Shown: in pieces, positions 1 through 8,005 of the stretch | Layout: each line of letters opens with the position of its first letter | How positions within the stretch are numbered: position 1 is the stretch's first letter | DNA from: an uncultured Clostridia bacterium | GTDB lineage: Bacteria; Bacillota; Clostridia; TANB77; CAG-508 | Direction: 5' to 3' | DNA length: 64,000 nucleotides | Assembly (NCBI GenBank): GCA_948934525.1 | Contig: CAQZSK010000003.1 | Span: 109,246-173,245, forward strand | Translations under genes and position numbers: made by a program | The notes under the pieces: model-generated | Seen by the model: only the letters and a program-made list of their open reading frames with translations | What the model was told of the DNA's origin: nothing | The model's database searches: none

Positions 1-1564
1 TAAACACCACTTGTCAACAGGATTATTATTATAAATAACTATTTTACTTTTCAAATCCGCCTCAAGGTTCTGCATAGGTAAGCTTAGTGTTCTTTTTCCT
101 TGGTGAACTTCTATCATTGCTTCTTCACCAAAATGTTTACTCATTTCTTCAACCCAATATTCAGCCGACCACGCATCATATCCTATCCAAGGTAAAAAAA
201 TTCCATATTCATCTCGAATTTCTAAGAACCACTTTGTAACTTCTTTTGGATGAATTTTATTTCCTGGCGAAAGTCTAACATAACCTTTTTCTACCCATTT
301 ATCATATGGAATTTTGTCCTCTTTTATTTTTTTATCTAGCAATTCTTCAGGTAGCCAATATTGCTGTAATACATAAATGTTTTCATCTTTTGGAAGTTGA
401 AAAATAACTTTTGCAGCAGTAAGGTCATTTGTCTTTGATAAGTCTGTGCCACCTATTCCATATTTTACTTTCATTTTCGCTAAGTCGAATTTCTTTTCAT
501 TATTCAAATCTTCATAGCTTAGCCACGCAAGAATCGATGTTTCTCTAATGTTAAAGTCTTTGCAAAGTAAATTCTTTAATTCATCTGGTTTTAACTTTGC
601 TCTTGCTACTTTGTCTTTTAGTCCTTTTATTTTTTTAATTGTACCTAATCCTGGATTAGCTTTTTGCCAACATTCCTCATCTGTCCATTCTTCTTTAGAA
701 TCTAATTCATATATAATTGCTAATAAAGTTTCATCTACGAAGTCTGATGTTTCATCTAAATATCCATTTATGATATTGGCTGCATAGTCATACTCACTAT
801 CAAATACATTTTCTCTTACTGTTCCCATTGTAGAAGTTTCCAAAAATAACGGTTGGTCACGTGCATCCATTGAATCGTAAGTAACATCGATAAGGTTCTT
901 ATCTTTCATAGCGTGTACTTCATCTGCTGCAACAAAAGATGCATTTAATCCGGTCAAGAGTATCCGATTCATTACTTAGTGGTTTAAATGTAGCTTCTTC
1001 TTCCTCATAATATAATTCAGATATTAAAGGCTTAACTCTTTTTAGAAGCATTGGATTTTTTTTAATCATTCTTTTTGCTTCTAGCCATAAAATTTTGGCT
1101 TGGTCCTTTTTCGTTGCAATAGAATAACATTCTGCTCCTGGTTCATTGTCCATTAAGAACATATATAATCCTATCGCAGCTGCTAAAGTAGATTTTCCAT
1201 TTTTTCTTGCTACAAAAAGAATTACTTTCTTGTATTTTCTAAATCCAGTCTCTCCATCTACAAAACCAAAAATCGCTGATACAAAAGCTTTTTGCCATAA
1301 TTCTAATATAAAAGGTTTGCCTGCAAATTTTCTTCCCTTGCTATGTTTACAGAATGTCTCTATGAACTCAATTGCATCTAATGCTTTCTGATTATCATAT
1401 ATGTATGTATTTTCTTCTTGTTCCTCTGTTTCTCCATTAATGCTTTTTACTACTTTCGGTGTTTTAATATCTTTCACCAGTTTTTCATAAACAATTTTTA
1501 CCTTTCTGGATACTTTTATTTGACCAGTAACAATCTGTTCATAATACTGTTCAATATAATTCAT
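1..1564 (-). CDS. terL: phage terminase large subunit, read through a CGG +1 site, 3' end outside window
   Basis: ATPase/nuclease motor that packages phage DNA. The first 204 codons carry Walker A (ARKNGKST, residues 119-126). At 950-952 the frame meets CGG. Without a shift it ends 15 codons after residue SDTLD. Skipping one C gives SDTLD-GLNASFVAADEVH, which contains Walker B, and the new frame stays open to base 1, including the nuclease-type motif GGTDLSKTND. The glycine in LDGLN is, to my knowledge, usual in this family. It lies downstream of terS with a 4-base overlap. The C-terminal end is beyond the window. A simple pseudogene is possible but unlikely given the same signature in ten other places. 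Confidence 0.85.
950..952 (-). other. CGGA +1 frameshift site in terL
   Basis: Zero frame reads GAC CGG ATT; the productive frame reads GAC (C) GGA TTA, giving Asp-Gly-Leu. Both flanks are conserved terminase sequence. Confidence 0.85.
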
Positions 1565-1920
1565 CTATTCCTAACCTTATCTTTATATGCTTGAAATTCA
1601 TCATCTTTTTGTATTTGTTTACCTGGTGGAAGGAATTCTGATAGTTGCTTAGTTGTAGCATTATAAGTTTTCATCGTTGTGTTATAGCTTTTTAAAGCTG
1701 GTTGTTCTCTCATAAATTCTTGCTTGCCTTGTTTGAATTTTTCAATTGGACCTTCTTTTTCAATAATTTCATTCATTTTTTTCAATTGAACATACATAAA
1801 AGCATATTGTTCTATTAGGCTTGTAACAAGGGTTTGTTTTTCCATTGATGTATCTTTAAAGAGTTGCTCCAATTCGTTTATTTTCGTTTGCTTTAATTCT
1901 TTTTCTTCCGATTTTTTCAA
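1561..1920 (-). CDS. terS: phage terminase small subunit (P27-like)
   Basis: Small terminase subunit that recognises phage DNA and works with the large subunit next to it. The 119-residue protein is highly charged and helical. Its C-terminal half (QPALKSYNTTMKTYNATTKQ then LSEFLPPG) resembles P27-type small terminases, which end in a short segment with a Pro-Gly turn. The stop overlaps the terL start by 4 bases, the usual order terS-terL. No CGG codon is present. Assignment rests on this C-terminal pattern and the gene order. Confidence 0.75.
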   Translation of the reverse strand: MKKSEEKELKQTKINELEQLFKDTSMEKQTLVTSLIEQYAFMYVQLKKMNEIIEKEGPIEKFKQGKQEFMREQPALKSYNTTMKTYNATTKQLSEFLPPGKQIQKDDEFQAYKDKVRNR

Positions 1921-2015
1921 TACTTTCGCCTACTTTCTTGTATCTATCCCCCCTCGTATATTTCGACTTGTGTATTTTTTGGAGGTCCCTCCTTCGGTCC
2001 TTAGGGATTATAAAA

Positions 2016-2330
2016 TTAATTATTTAATGGGGGGGATTTTATTTCTATTAGGTTTCCTTCTTCGTCAAATTCTAGCCCGCTTCTTACTGATTGCTCTTTC
2101 ATATGTTCCTGGTTGTGACACTCTTGGCATAAGTATTCTAAGTTGTTAAAATTTAAAGTTACCATTGGATTGTCTATGTTTTCCTCCGTAATATGTTTTT
2201 TATGGTGAACTATTTTGCCAGGATTATTATGACATCTATTACACAATTTGCTTGTTAAACTCTTTATAAAAGCATTTCTGCAATTTATCCAAGCTTGTGA
2301 TTTATAAAATTTTTCTGCATATTCTTTCAT
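2016..2330 (-). CDS. HNH endonuclease, phage
   Basis: Small HNH nuclease of the type found beside terminases, where it helps cut DNA during packaging. Visible features are CNRCH, then HHKKH, then NFNNLEYLC and a second C-x2-CH zinc pair, in HNH order. I start at ATG 2330 because AGGAGA lies six bases upstream; the longer reading from 2357 would place that ribosome site inside the gene. The product is about 104 residues. It sits upstream of terS and terL, matching the typical HNH-TerS-TerL block. Confidence 0.85.
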   Translation of the reverse strand: MKEYAEKFYKSQAWINCRNAFIKSLTSKLCNRCHNNPGKIVHHKKHITEENIDNPMVTLNFNNLEYLCQECHNQEHMKEQSVRSGLEFDEEGNLIEIKSPPLNN

Positions 2331-2346
2331 ATTCTCTCCTAAAGTG

Positions 2347-2390
2347 AAAAGCAGCAATTCACTTGAATAAGAATTACCGCTTTTTTGCTT
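2347..2390 (+). terminator. hairpin with T-tract facing right
   Basis: GCAGCAATTC pairs with GAATTACCGC (with wobbles) around a ten-base loop, followed on the plus strand by TTTTTTGCTTTTTT. The flanking genes read leftwards, so its role is unclear. Confidence 0.4.
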
Positions 2391-2462
2391 TTTTCTATTT
2401 ATCTTAAAGGAGTAAGGAGTTACTTATCCCATTTCTAGGAATAGCCAAATTATAACTTGACG

Positions 2463-2515
2463 TCCGAGAAATGTCTACAAAAATGTCCGCATTTTGTCCG
2501 TGTTTTGTCCGGCTT
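2463..2515. repeat. short GTCCG-type repeats after the ArpU-like gene
   Basis: Four spaced units of the form tGTCCg/cGGACA (CGTCCG, TGTCCG, TGTCCG, TGTCCG) lie directly downstream of the ArpU-like gene. On the minus strand this reads CGGACAAAACACGGACAAAA. No reading frame is supported, so these CGGs are non-coding. They might be a protein-binding array or an operator for late transcription. Confidence 0.45.
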
Positions 2516-2518
2516 TTT

Positions 2519-2911
2519 TTAATCATCTTTCAAATATCCTAATACTCTAGCAAAAGAGCAAATTGCAAAGTCTCTAATTTTATAATATTCGTGTTTAGTT
2601 TTTATTGACATTTCTTTCATAACCTTCCAACGTGGCTCATCCTGAAAATATCTTAAATCAATCAGTCTTTTCCTATCTTCATTTAGTCTACGTTTGTACA
2701 CAGTTTCAATAGCATTTATTTTTCTTATTATCTCTCCATTGTGTTCAACACAGTTTTCTACTGATGATTTGAAACTATAGCTTTTAGAATTTACTGAATC
2801 ATATGTTGTAGAATTTATACTTTCCGCTTCTATTCTCAATAACCAATCTGGATATTTGCGTAAATCCTTTTCCACCTTTTCTATTATTTTTGGTGTTAAA
2901 CCTTCTAACAT
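2519..2911 (-). CDS. ArpU/RinA-family late-gene transcriptional regulator
   Basis: 130-residue protein resembling the ArpU/RinA group of phage activators that switch on packaging and late genes. The C-terminal part, RLIDLRYFQDEPRWKVMKEM then HEYYKIRDFAICSFARVLG, has the sigma-region-4-like helix-turn-helix pattern of that group. It lies just upstream of the HNH/terminase block, where such activators normally sit, and is followed by the repeat array at 2463-2515, a plausible target region. Family call from pattern; exact subfamily uncertain. Confidence 0.7.
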   Translation of the reverse strand: MLEGLTPKIIEKVEKDLRKYPDWLLRIEAESINSTTYDSVNSKSYSFKSSVENCVEHNGEIIRKINAIETVYKRRLNEDRKRLIDLRYFQDEPRWKVMKEMSIKTKHEYYKIRDFAICSFARVLGYLKDD

Positions 2912-2926
2912 TTCTTGTATTCTCCT

Positions 2927-3019
2927 TTACTTTTGTTTGTCTTTATCATTGCTTCCAAAGTATGATAAGATAATTATTGTTCCACATATGATTAAAGTTA
3001 TCAATACACCATTACTCAT
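2927..3019 (-). CDS. tiny single-span membrane protein
   Basis: 30-residue protein (MSNGVLITL...KDKQK) with one hydrophobic helix and a charged tail. It has a strong ribosome site (GAAGGAGG, eight bases before ATG) and its start overlaps the stop of the preceding gene as ATGA. Function unknown. The overlap supports both this gene and the frame-shifted reading of the gene before it. Confidence 0.6.
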   Translation of the reverse strand: MSNGVLITLIICGTIIILSYFGSNDKDKQK

Positions 3020-3226
3020 TTCCTTTGCCTCCTTCTTGTTTCTATTATTTTGTAAAAAGTGTAAGGAAAGAAAAAACTAAATACAATTCCATAACTTATA
3101 CTCTCTAATTTTTCTATTGTATTTCCGCTTCTTAATAGTTATTTTTAAGTATCCTGCCTGATATAACATTGCAAAAATTATAACTATAAAACAATATACT
3201 TGTATAAAATTTCTAATTGCTAACAT
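3016..3226 (-). CDS. small two-helix membrane protein read through a CGG +1 site
   Basis: In the zero frame a 49-residue protein ends at 3077. At 3125-3127 the frame meets AAG CGG AAA. Skipping one C gives KK-GNTIEKLESISYGIVF and a 69-residue protein with a second hydrophobic segment (IVFSFFFPYTFY) and a basic tail (TRRRQRK). The shifted frame stops exactly at the ATGA overlap with the next gene's start, the compact packing seen across this prophage. A ribosome site (GAGGAGA) precedes ATG 3226. Function unknown; perhaps a phage membrane accessory protein. Confidence 0.7.
3125..3127 (-). other. CGGA +1 frameshift site in small phage membrane gene
   Basis: Zero frame AAG CGG AAA; productive reading AAG (C) GGA AAT, Lys-Gly-Asn. 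The shifted frame then runs 35 codons to a stop that overlaps the next start. Confidence 0.7.
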
Positions 3227-3380
3227 TGTGTTTCTCCTCTCCTTTGTATTTTTCACATTCTATTTCGTCATTTATATGTTCTCGAGAAATTATTTTATTA
3301 TATGCTTTGCAATAACTACCTTGGTATGGTAAGTCTAGCTTTCTATGTTTTAAACAGTTTTTACAGCATACCTTTTTCAT
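3213..3380 (-). CDS. small cysteine-rich phage protein
   Basis: 55-residue protein starting MKKVCCKNCLKHRKL, with a C-C-x2-C cluster and later cysteines (SYC and EC), suggesting a small zinc-binding fold. AGGGAGA precedes the ATG, and the start overlaps the stop of the upstream gene by 4 bases. Its end overlaps the start of the next small membrane gene. Function not recognised. Confidence 0.6.
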   Translation of the reverse strand: MKKVCCKNCLKHRKLDLPYQGSYCKAYNKIISREHINDEIECEKYKGEEKHNVSN

Positions 3381-3742
3381 TTGCTTTCTTCTCCCTTCGC
3401 AACTGCTAATACATTTTGTAATACAATTTCTATAATTGTTTCGTCATATTCTCCTATTTTCTTTTCTATGTATTCTATTAGCTTTTGCTTGTCTGTTTCT
3501 AACTGATTTGCTTTGTTATTTGCTTCTACTTTTTCTCTTACAATGTCCAAATAATCTTTTGTCTTATATTCATTCACAAAATTTATAATTTGTCTTGTTG
3601 CAACTTTTAATGTATTTACTCTTCCTCCAACTTCTATGTAATTATTTAATATCATTGCCTCTAGTATTATAACTGCACTTTCTAAGTCATTGCCTCGCAA
3701 TAAAATGCTTCTTGCTTTTTCTATCTCTCTTCTGCTTATCAT
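3377..3742 (-). CDS. phage protein of unknown function
   Basis: 121 residues, mostly helical and charged (MISRREIEKARSILLRGNDL...AVAKGEESK), with no signal or membrane segment. It overlaps both neighbours by 4 bases (ATGA), so it belongs to a tightly packed phage early operon. I do not recognise a domain. Confidence 0.65.
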   Translation of the reverse strand: MISRREIEKARSILLRGNDLESAVIILEAMILNNYIEVGGRVNTLKVATRQIINFVNEYKTKDYLDIVREKVEANNKANQLETDKQKLIEYIEKKIGEYDETIIEIVLQNVLAVAKGEESK

Positions 3743-3891
3743 TGCTTGTCCTCGCTTTCAGCTCTTTTCTTAACAGCCTTTAAACTTCTAACAATTAGCT
3801 TTTTTAGTCTTTCATCTGTTGTTCCTATGTTACTATAGAAATCTATCAGGCTATCTATATGCTCTATTACTGTTTTCTTTTTTGTTTGCAT
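3739..3891 (-). CDS. small phage protein of unknown function
   Basis: 50-residue basic protein (MQTKKKTVIEHID...KRAESEDKQ). It is kept in the gene list because its stop overlaps the next start as ATGA and its own start follows the upstream gene by one base. Probably helical; no domain recognised. Confidence 0.55.
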   Translation of the reverse strand: MQTKKKTVIEHIDSLIDFYSNIGTTDERLKKLIVRSLKAVKKRAESEDKQ

Positions 3892-3892
3892 A

Positions 3893-4210
3893 CTAACTCC
3901 TTTCTGGTTCTTCAACTTCTTTTCTTAATTTTTCAAGAAATTCAAGTATTTGTTTTTCTTTATTCTCACTTCTTTCTATTTCACTAAGACGATGCTCAAT
4001 CATAAATAACAACTGCTTATATGCATTACTTTCTTCTCTTAATGTTTCTGTTCTTTTGCTACTTTTTAATATAACTAATAAGTTATAAACAAGATCTATT
4101 TTTGAATCTGTATATCTTGTATTTCTATCTACTTCTAATAGTTCAACTTTATGTCTTTCTAGCTTATCTAATTCATTTTCATAATACTCTATGTAATCGT
4201 TTAATTTCAT
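3893..4210 (-). CDS. coiled-coil phage protein of unknown function
   Basis: About 105 residues, starting MKLNDYIEYYENELDKLERH and rich in Glu, Lys and Leu with heptad-like spacing. I choose ATG 4210 because GGAGG lies nine bases upstream; the ATG nine bases earlier abuts that ribosome site. It overlaps the end of the RusA-like gene by about 30 bases. No domain recognised. Confidence 0.6.
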   Translation of the reverse strand: MKLNDYIEYYENELDKLERHKVELLEVDRNTRYTDSKIDLVYNLLVILKSSKRTETLREESNAYKQLLFMIEHRLSEIERSENKEKQILEFLEKLRKEVEEPERS

Positions 4211-4586
4211 ATAAGTCATCCTCCAATTCTTCTATTTCTACAATTACTTCGCTTGTATCTGCATAAATAATTTCGTTACTAATATCTTTTACTCTTTTTG
4301 CATTATCGTTTTGTAATACTTCTGCTTTTACTAATGCATCTAGGATATATTTCACTGCACTATACACATTATCTACATCACGTTTTCTATTTTCTTCTAT
4401 CCAGGTAATATGTAATTTTATTGGCTTTGTTATTTTTAAATCGTGTAGCTGACTTTTTACTTCGTCATATATTCTTCTGTCGTGTATCATTTTAAATTGT
4501 GCTGCCATATGCTTGTTAAATTTGCATTTATTCAAATATTCATTCAGACTTGGCAATCTGTAATGAATTGTAAATCTATGTTTCAT
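4179..4586 (-). CDS. rusA: RusA-family Holliday junction resolvase
   Basis: RusA-type endonuclease that cuts branched phage DNA intermediates. The 135-residue protein shows the family's core: an N-terminal strand with YRLPSLNEY, the acidic motif RKRDVDNVYSAVKYILDALV with catalytic-type aspartates, then QNDNAKRVKDIS. Length is close to the usual 120-140. It sits among the replication and recombination genes of the prophage. No frameshift. Confidence 0.85.
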   Translation of the reverse strand: MKHRFTIHYRLPSLNEYLNKCKFNKHMAAQFKMIHDRRIYDEVKSQLHDLKITKPIKLHITWIEENRKRDVDNVYSAVKYILDALVKAEVLQNDNAKRVKDISNEIIYADTSEVIVEIEELEDDLYEIKRLHRVL

Positions 4587-4610
4587 CTCTCGTTTCCTTC
4601 CGCTTCTTTT

Positions 4611-4907
4611 TTATTTTTCTGGCATTTGATATACTAAATTTCTTATTATTTCTTTAGCTGGTATAAACTCGTGTATATTTATTTTTGGCATATTCATCAT
4701 CGTTATATTGGCATAAGCTATTGTTACTTCCTCTAATATCTCTTTTGCTCTTTGCTCTGTTTCGTAATATCCTAAATCCCAACATTGGCTATCTACACTA
4801 TTAGTATCTGCTCCAATTCCAAATCCATCTTCTGAAAAATCTGCAATAAAAATTCTTGTTACATTATCAAAATTTATTACTTCTTTTTTTTGACTTACAA
4901 TTATCAT
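4611..4907 (-). CDS. phage protein of unknown function
   Basis: 98 residues, beginning MIIVSQKKEVINFDNVTRIF, a mixed strand and helix pattern. Ends YQMPEK. It lies in the early operon between the cysteine-rich protein and rusA. The short intergenic stretch to rusA holds a CGG, but outside any frame. No domain recognised. Confidence 0.6.
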   Translation of the reverse strand: MIIVSQKKEVINFDNVTRIFIADFSEDGFGIGADTNSVDSQCWDLGYYETEQRAKEILEEVTIAYANITMMNMPKINIHEFIPAKEIIRNLVYQMPEK

Positions 4908-4923
4908 TGTTCAATCCTCCTTC

Positions 4924-5307
4924 TCAATCAATTCTAGGTATATGATTCTCATTATCTTCTAGCATATTTTTGTCTGTAAATTGTTGTACAACTGGTCGTA
5001 GACATTTATTGCATAATGCTAATTTTATTTTTTTATCTGTTCTAGTCAAAGACTGCGGTAAATCTACTATTCCTCCTAATGCGATAACATTGCCATCTAC
5101 ATTTTTTTGATTATCTAGGATTCTTATTTCGTCGTGGCAATAATCGCATAAGTAATATTCATAGTCTTTTTCCTTTTTCTTCTTCTCTTTTGTCAAACGA
5201 TTTATTCCTTCTACGCTTTTTTTGTATTTTATATGTTTTTCTGGTTTAGTTCTTGCCATAAGGTTTATTGTATTTTCAGCAATATTTTCTTTCATAGACT
5301 TTTGCAC
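4924..5307 (-). CDS. phage protein with a four-cysteine zinc motif
   Basis: 127 residues. A basic N-terminal third (KEKKKKEKDYEYY) is followed by LCDYCHDEI and, about 45 residues later, LCNKCLRP, two C-x2-C pairs that probably bind one zinc. Starts two bases after the replisome organizer gene ends. Its role in replication is suggested by position only. Confidence 0.55.
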   Translation of the reverse strand: MQKSMKENIAENTINLMARTKPEKHIKYKKSVEGINRLTKEKKKKEKDYEYYLCDYCHDEIRILDNQKNVDGNVIALGGIVDLPQSLTRTDKKIKLALCNKCLRPVVQQFTDKNMLEDNENHIPRID

Positions 5308-5308
5308 C

Positions 5309-6192
5309 TCACTTTCTATTCATATACATAGAATTTAAGTTTTGATATTCTCTTTGCTCATATGTTTTGAATGGTATCATTTTATTTGGTCCATTATTCT
5401 TGTTGTTATGTTTTTGTTTTTCGTGTTCTGTTTGTCTTTTAAGGAAAGCATCTAGGGTAAATATGTTTGACTTCTCACAATTCTGTAATATAGTCAATAC
5501 GTATTTATAAGATTTGGCATTATAATCTACCGCTTCTTTAATGACATTTTTCAAAAGTTCTAGTTGCATCTTTTCAGAATATTTTTCTAACTCTGTTTTC
5601 TGTTCATCAGTTAGCTTAGTAATATTTCTTTCAAAGTATGAAAAGACATCTTCTACATTTTGAGAAATTTCAGTACCAGCAGCACAAGAATTTTGCTCCT
5701 CTTTTTCTTCTTCTAGTTCTATTTCTATATCTAGTTCTATTTCTTGTTCTAGTTCTATTTCTGGTGGACAAATGTCTGCCTTTTGTCCGCACTTCTTCTT
5801 TTCCTTTTGCTAGTAGTCTTTGCTGTTGTTTCTTAAATGCTCCTACAGATTTTTCTCCAATCATAGATGCCACCTGCGTGCAATAGATTTCTCCATTCTC
5901 TAAAATTTCAACTAAACCTATTTTTTGTAATAAATCCATAGCAACAACAACTGTATCTACATCTGTTCTTGTGATTTCAGCTAACTTCTTTTTATCGTAT
6001 GGAATAAGTAAATTACCCACTTTACGAATTAAAATTCCGCTTCGTTTTGAGAGATTTTAGGCATAACTTTAAATAAAATAAAGAATATCTTTCTCCATTT
6101 TCGTGTTCTTCTAACCAAGCAATTGCATCCTCTTCAAAAAAGTCCTCTTTTAACTGTAACCAATAAAATTTGTTTGTTTCATATTTTGACAT
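5309..6192 (-). CDS. phage replisome organizer (winged helix + DnaD-like), two CGG +1 sites
   Basis: Initiator that loads the replication machinery on phage DNA. Start ATG 6192 (MSKYETNKFYWLQLKEDFFE). Residues 1-51 read in the first frame to KSLKTK; CGG at 6037-6039 is skipped to give GILIRKVGNLLIPYDKKKL. The second frame runs 83 codons through the winged helix to AKGKEEV, where CGG at 5787-5789 is skipped to give GQKADICPPEIELEQE. The last 159 codons include an acidic linker and a DnaD-like C-terminal domain (LTILQNCEKSNIFTLDAFL). Lengths are exact: 153, 249 and 480 bases with two single skipped bases, total 293 residues. Without the shifts three fragments would result. Confidence 0.85.
5787..5789 (-). 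other. CGGA +1 frameshift site (second) in replisome organizer
   Basis: Zero frame GTG CGG ACA; productive reading GTG (C) GGA CAA, Val-Gly-Gln, joining the winged-helix part to the acidic linker and DnaD-like domain. Confidence 0.85.
6037..6039 (-). other. CGGA +1 frameshift site (first) in replisome organizer
   Basis: Zero frame AAG CGG AAT; productive reading AAG (C) GGA ATT, Lys-Gly-Ile. Without the shift a stop follows within five codons. Confidence 0.85.
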
Positions 6193-6249
6193 ACCTTTTC
6201 TCCCTCACTTATTCATTCGTTTTTACAAAAAACCGTCAAAAACTGTGTT

Positions 6250-6756
6250 TCATACACAACTTTTCATATTTTTATCAACCTCAACTTGTAACAAAAATAA
6301 TAGCTTTTTTGGTGTTATTTTTGCACTTGTATTGAAATAGTTCTGTAGCTTTCTTTGGTAACTATCAACTATGTACCTAATTGCTCTTTCAACTCTGTTA
6401 GGTTCTACTTTAAATCTTGTAGCATATTCTCGATAAATATCACGGATTTTTCGATTAATCTGTACATTATAGCCATCCATTAATATTGCCTCTAAATACC
6501 TTGTACCTAAAAAGCTTAATGGTATCCCTGTATTTCTAAACACTATATTTATACTATTTTTTAGTTTTTGCCTTTCCGCTTTTTTGAGTGGAATCTCAAA
6601 GTTATTAATTGTACTGGCAAAAGCTGCAAAAGTATATATATTAAAAATCATTTCATTTTCAGTAGTATCTTTTGCCCACTCTATAATTGCCGCTTCCTGC
6701 TCTGGAATATCTGTAGTATCTTCGATTAAATGGACAATATTTTTAAATACATTCAT
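6250..6756 (-). CDS. Spo0A-C-like DNA-binding phage protein
   Basis: 168 residues with no receiver domain. The middle and C-terminal part (IPLSFLGTRYLEAILMDGYN, then IYREYATRFKVEPNRVERAI, then RYIVDS) matches the pattern of the sporulation regulator Spo0A effector domain, which has a GYxYLxxAI segment and an SRVERAIRHAI recognition helix. It may bind Spo0A-box-like DNA and link the phage to host sporulation or growth state. Function is inference; resemblance is by eye. Confidence 0.6.
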   Translation of the reverse strand: MNVFKNIVHLIEDTTDIPEQEAAIIEWAKDTTENEMIFNIYTFAAFASTINNFEIPLKKAERQKLKNSINIVFRNTGIPLSFLGTRYLEAILMDGYNVQINRKIRDIYREYATRFKVEPNRVERAIRYIVDSYQRKLQNYFNTSAKITPKKLLFLLQVEVDKNMKSCV

Positions 6757-6770
6757 TTTTAACCTTTCCG

Positions 6771-6800
6771 CTTCTTACTTCAAAAATAAAGTAAGAAGCT
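6771..6800. terminator. perfect ten-base hairpin
   Basis: CTTCTTACTT pairs with AAGTAAGAAG around a short loop, upstream of the Spo0A-C-like gene. There is no clear T-tract, so it may be a processing or attenuation hairpin. Confidence 0.4.
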
Positions 6801-6877
6801 GTTTAATATTTTCTTGACTTCTACATTAATCTCGTGTAGAATACAAATAGAATTCATATATTTGTATCGAATTTGAA

Positions 6878-7132
6878 CTAATTCTCTGATTGGTAGTCGC
6901 GAGTTAGTTCTTTTAATTTTGCTCTAACCATTTCATCACTAAATGGACTCTTAAAAACTAAATCTGCTACTTTTTTCAATGCGATTCTTAATTCTGCCTT
7001 TTCTTCTCTTAAGCGATCATTGCTATTTTTCTTTAGCTTAATTCTAGTCTGCAAGTCTTTTATGTATTTTTCGTGATTTTCAATTTTCGATTTTTGGTCT
7101 GCAATTTGGATGTCCTTTCTTGTTTTTAACAT
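6878..7132 (-). CDS. coiled-coil phage protein of unknown function
   Basis: 84 residues, strongly heptad-like (IADQKSKIENHEKYIKDLQ... then REEKAELRIALKKVADL). It is three bases from the next gene upstream, so co-transcribed in the early leftward operon. No domain recognised. Confidence 0.6.
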   Translation of the reverse strand: MLKTRKDIQIADQKSKIENHEKYIKDLQTRIKLKKNSNDRLREEKAELRIALKKVADLVFKSPFSDEMVRAKLKELTRDYQSEN

Positions 7133-7135
7133 TTC

Positions 7136-7336
7136 TCATTTCCCCCTTGTATTTTTCTCTATAAAATCAATTAACTTATCAATATCATTTGGTCCTGCTT
7201 TTCTTAAAGCTATACTTGCTGAAGCTATAATTTCAAATGGTTTTATTTGAAATATTGAAACTTCTAATTCATTTGCTGTATGTAATTGCGTATGGGTATA
7301 ATAGTTTTGCTTTTCATTTACTCTTTTTGCTGTCAT
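7136..7336 (-). CDS. small phage protein of unknown function
   Basis: 66 residues (MTAKRVNEKQNYYTHTQLHT... DKLIDFIEKNTRGK). Tightly packed between the coiled-coil protein and the excisionase-like gene. No membrane segment and no recognised domain. Confidence 0.5.
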   Translation of the reverse strand: MTAKRVNEKQNYYTHTQLHTANELEVSIFQIKPFEIIASASIALRKAGPNDIDKLIDFIEKNTRGK

Positions 7337-7338
7337 AT

Positions 7339-7638
7339 TTAAATTTTTCCTCTCATAGATAAAAACATACTTTTTTCATTTATTTTTTGTAACTCCAGTA
7401 AAATTAGATAGTCAATGCCTTGTTTTGTTTGGTTTTTAACTTCTATTCCCATATCATAAAGCCTTACTGCTGTTTTATCGGCAATTTGCTTTCCTCCATC
7501 AATTCGCGGAAAGTTTTTCTCATTAAACTTATTTCTTGCCCACTGAACCGAATGCCCTCGTATTTTTGCATAAATTTCTGGCGTTATAGTATCTGGTGCC
7601 TCTTCCCAATTCATAGTAGATTCTTTCTTAACATTCAA
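7339..7638 (-). CDS. excisionase-like small DNA-binding protein
   Basis: 99 residues starting at TTG 7638, chosen because GGAG lies eight bases upstream. The sequence TPEIYAKIRGHSVQWARNKF then FPRIDGGKQIADKTAVRLYD resembles excisionase or MerR-type winged helices in which a short HTH is followed by a wing and a target-site sentence. Position between the switch region and early genes fits Xis or an early regulator. Family assignment tentative. Confidence 0.5.
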   Translation of the reverse strand: MNVKKESTMNWEEAPDTITPEIYAKIRGHSVQWARNKFNEKNFPRIDGGKQIADKTAVRLYDMGIEVKNQTKQGIDYLILLELQKINEKSMFLSMRGKI

Positions 7639-7663
7639 ATTATCATCTCCTTTGTTTATTTTT

Positions 7664-7678
7664 TGTATCAGGTCGCGA
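7664..7678 (+). repeat. 15-base inverted repeat, left copy
   Basis: TGTATCAGGTCGCGA; its exact reverse complement lies at 8972-8986. The pair encloses the cro, cI and HIRAN genes. Confidence 0.8.
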
Positions 7679-7754
7679 TTTTCTTATTTTTTTCATAATT
7701 CTATTTTCTCCTAGCCTATAATTAACTTTAAGTGTATTATTGATGCAAAAAAAT

Positions 7755-7952
7755 TTACCATCTTATATTATCTTTGCTAATTTGATAGAGTTCTTCCATT
7801 TTAGCTATCATTTTCATATTCGGATAGCTAGTTCTCGCTTCATACTTTCCTAATGTTGATGGTGATATTTCTAGTTTCTTAGCTGCTTCCTTTTGTTTAT
7901 ATCCTGCATTTACTCTTGCTGCCTCTAATGTAATCTTAAATGGTTCATTCAT
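7755..7952 (-). CDS. Cro-like XRE repressor
   Basis: 65-residue single-domain helix-turn-helix protein (ARVNAGYKQKEAAKKLEISPSTLGKYEARTSYP). It is transcribed leftward, divergent from the CI-like gene, from a promoter whose -35 TTGACA and -10 TATAAT overlap the shared operators. By position and size it is the Cro partner of a lysogeny switch that controls the leftward early operon. Confidence 0.8.
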   Translation of the reverse strand: MNEPFKITLEAARVNAGYKQKEAAKKLEISPSTLGKYEARTSYPNMKMIAKMEELYQISKDNIRW

Positions 7953-7975
7953 TTATTTTCCTCCCCTCTTCGCGA

Positions 7976-8005
7976 ATTATAATACACTAAAAGTTAATTT
8001 GTCAA
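7976..8005 (-). promoter_or_regulatory. leftward (cro) promoter
   Basis: On the minus strand TTGACA (8000-8005) and TATAAT (7976-7981) are separated by 18 bases. An AAAAGTTAA operator lies inside the spacer. Confidence 0.75.

Noticed and set aside
2463..2515. CGG-rich stretch as coding with repeated shifts
   Set aside because: No start, ribosome site or conserved protein is visible; it is better explained as short repeats.
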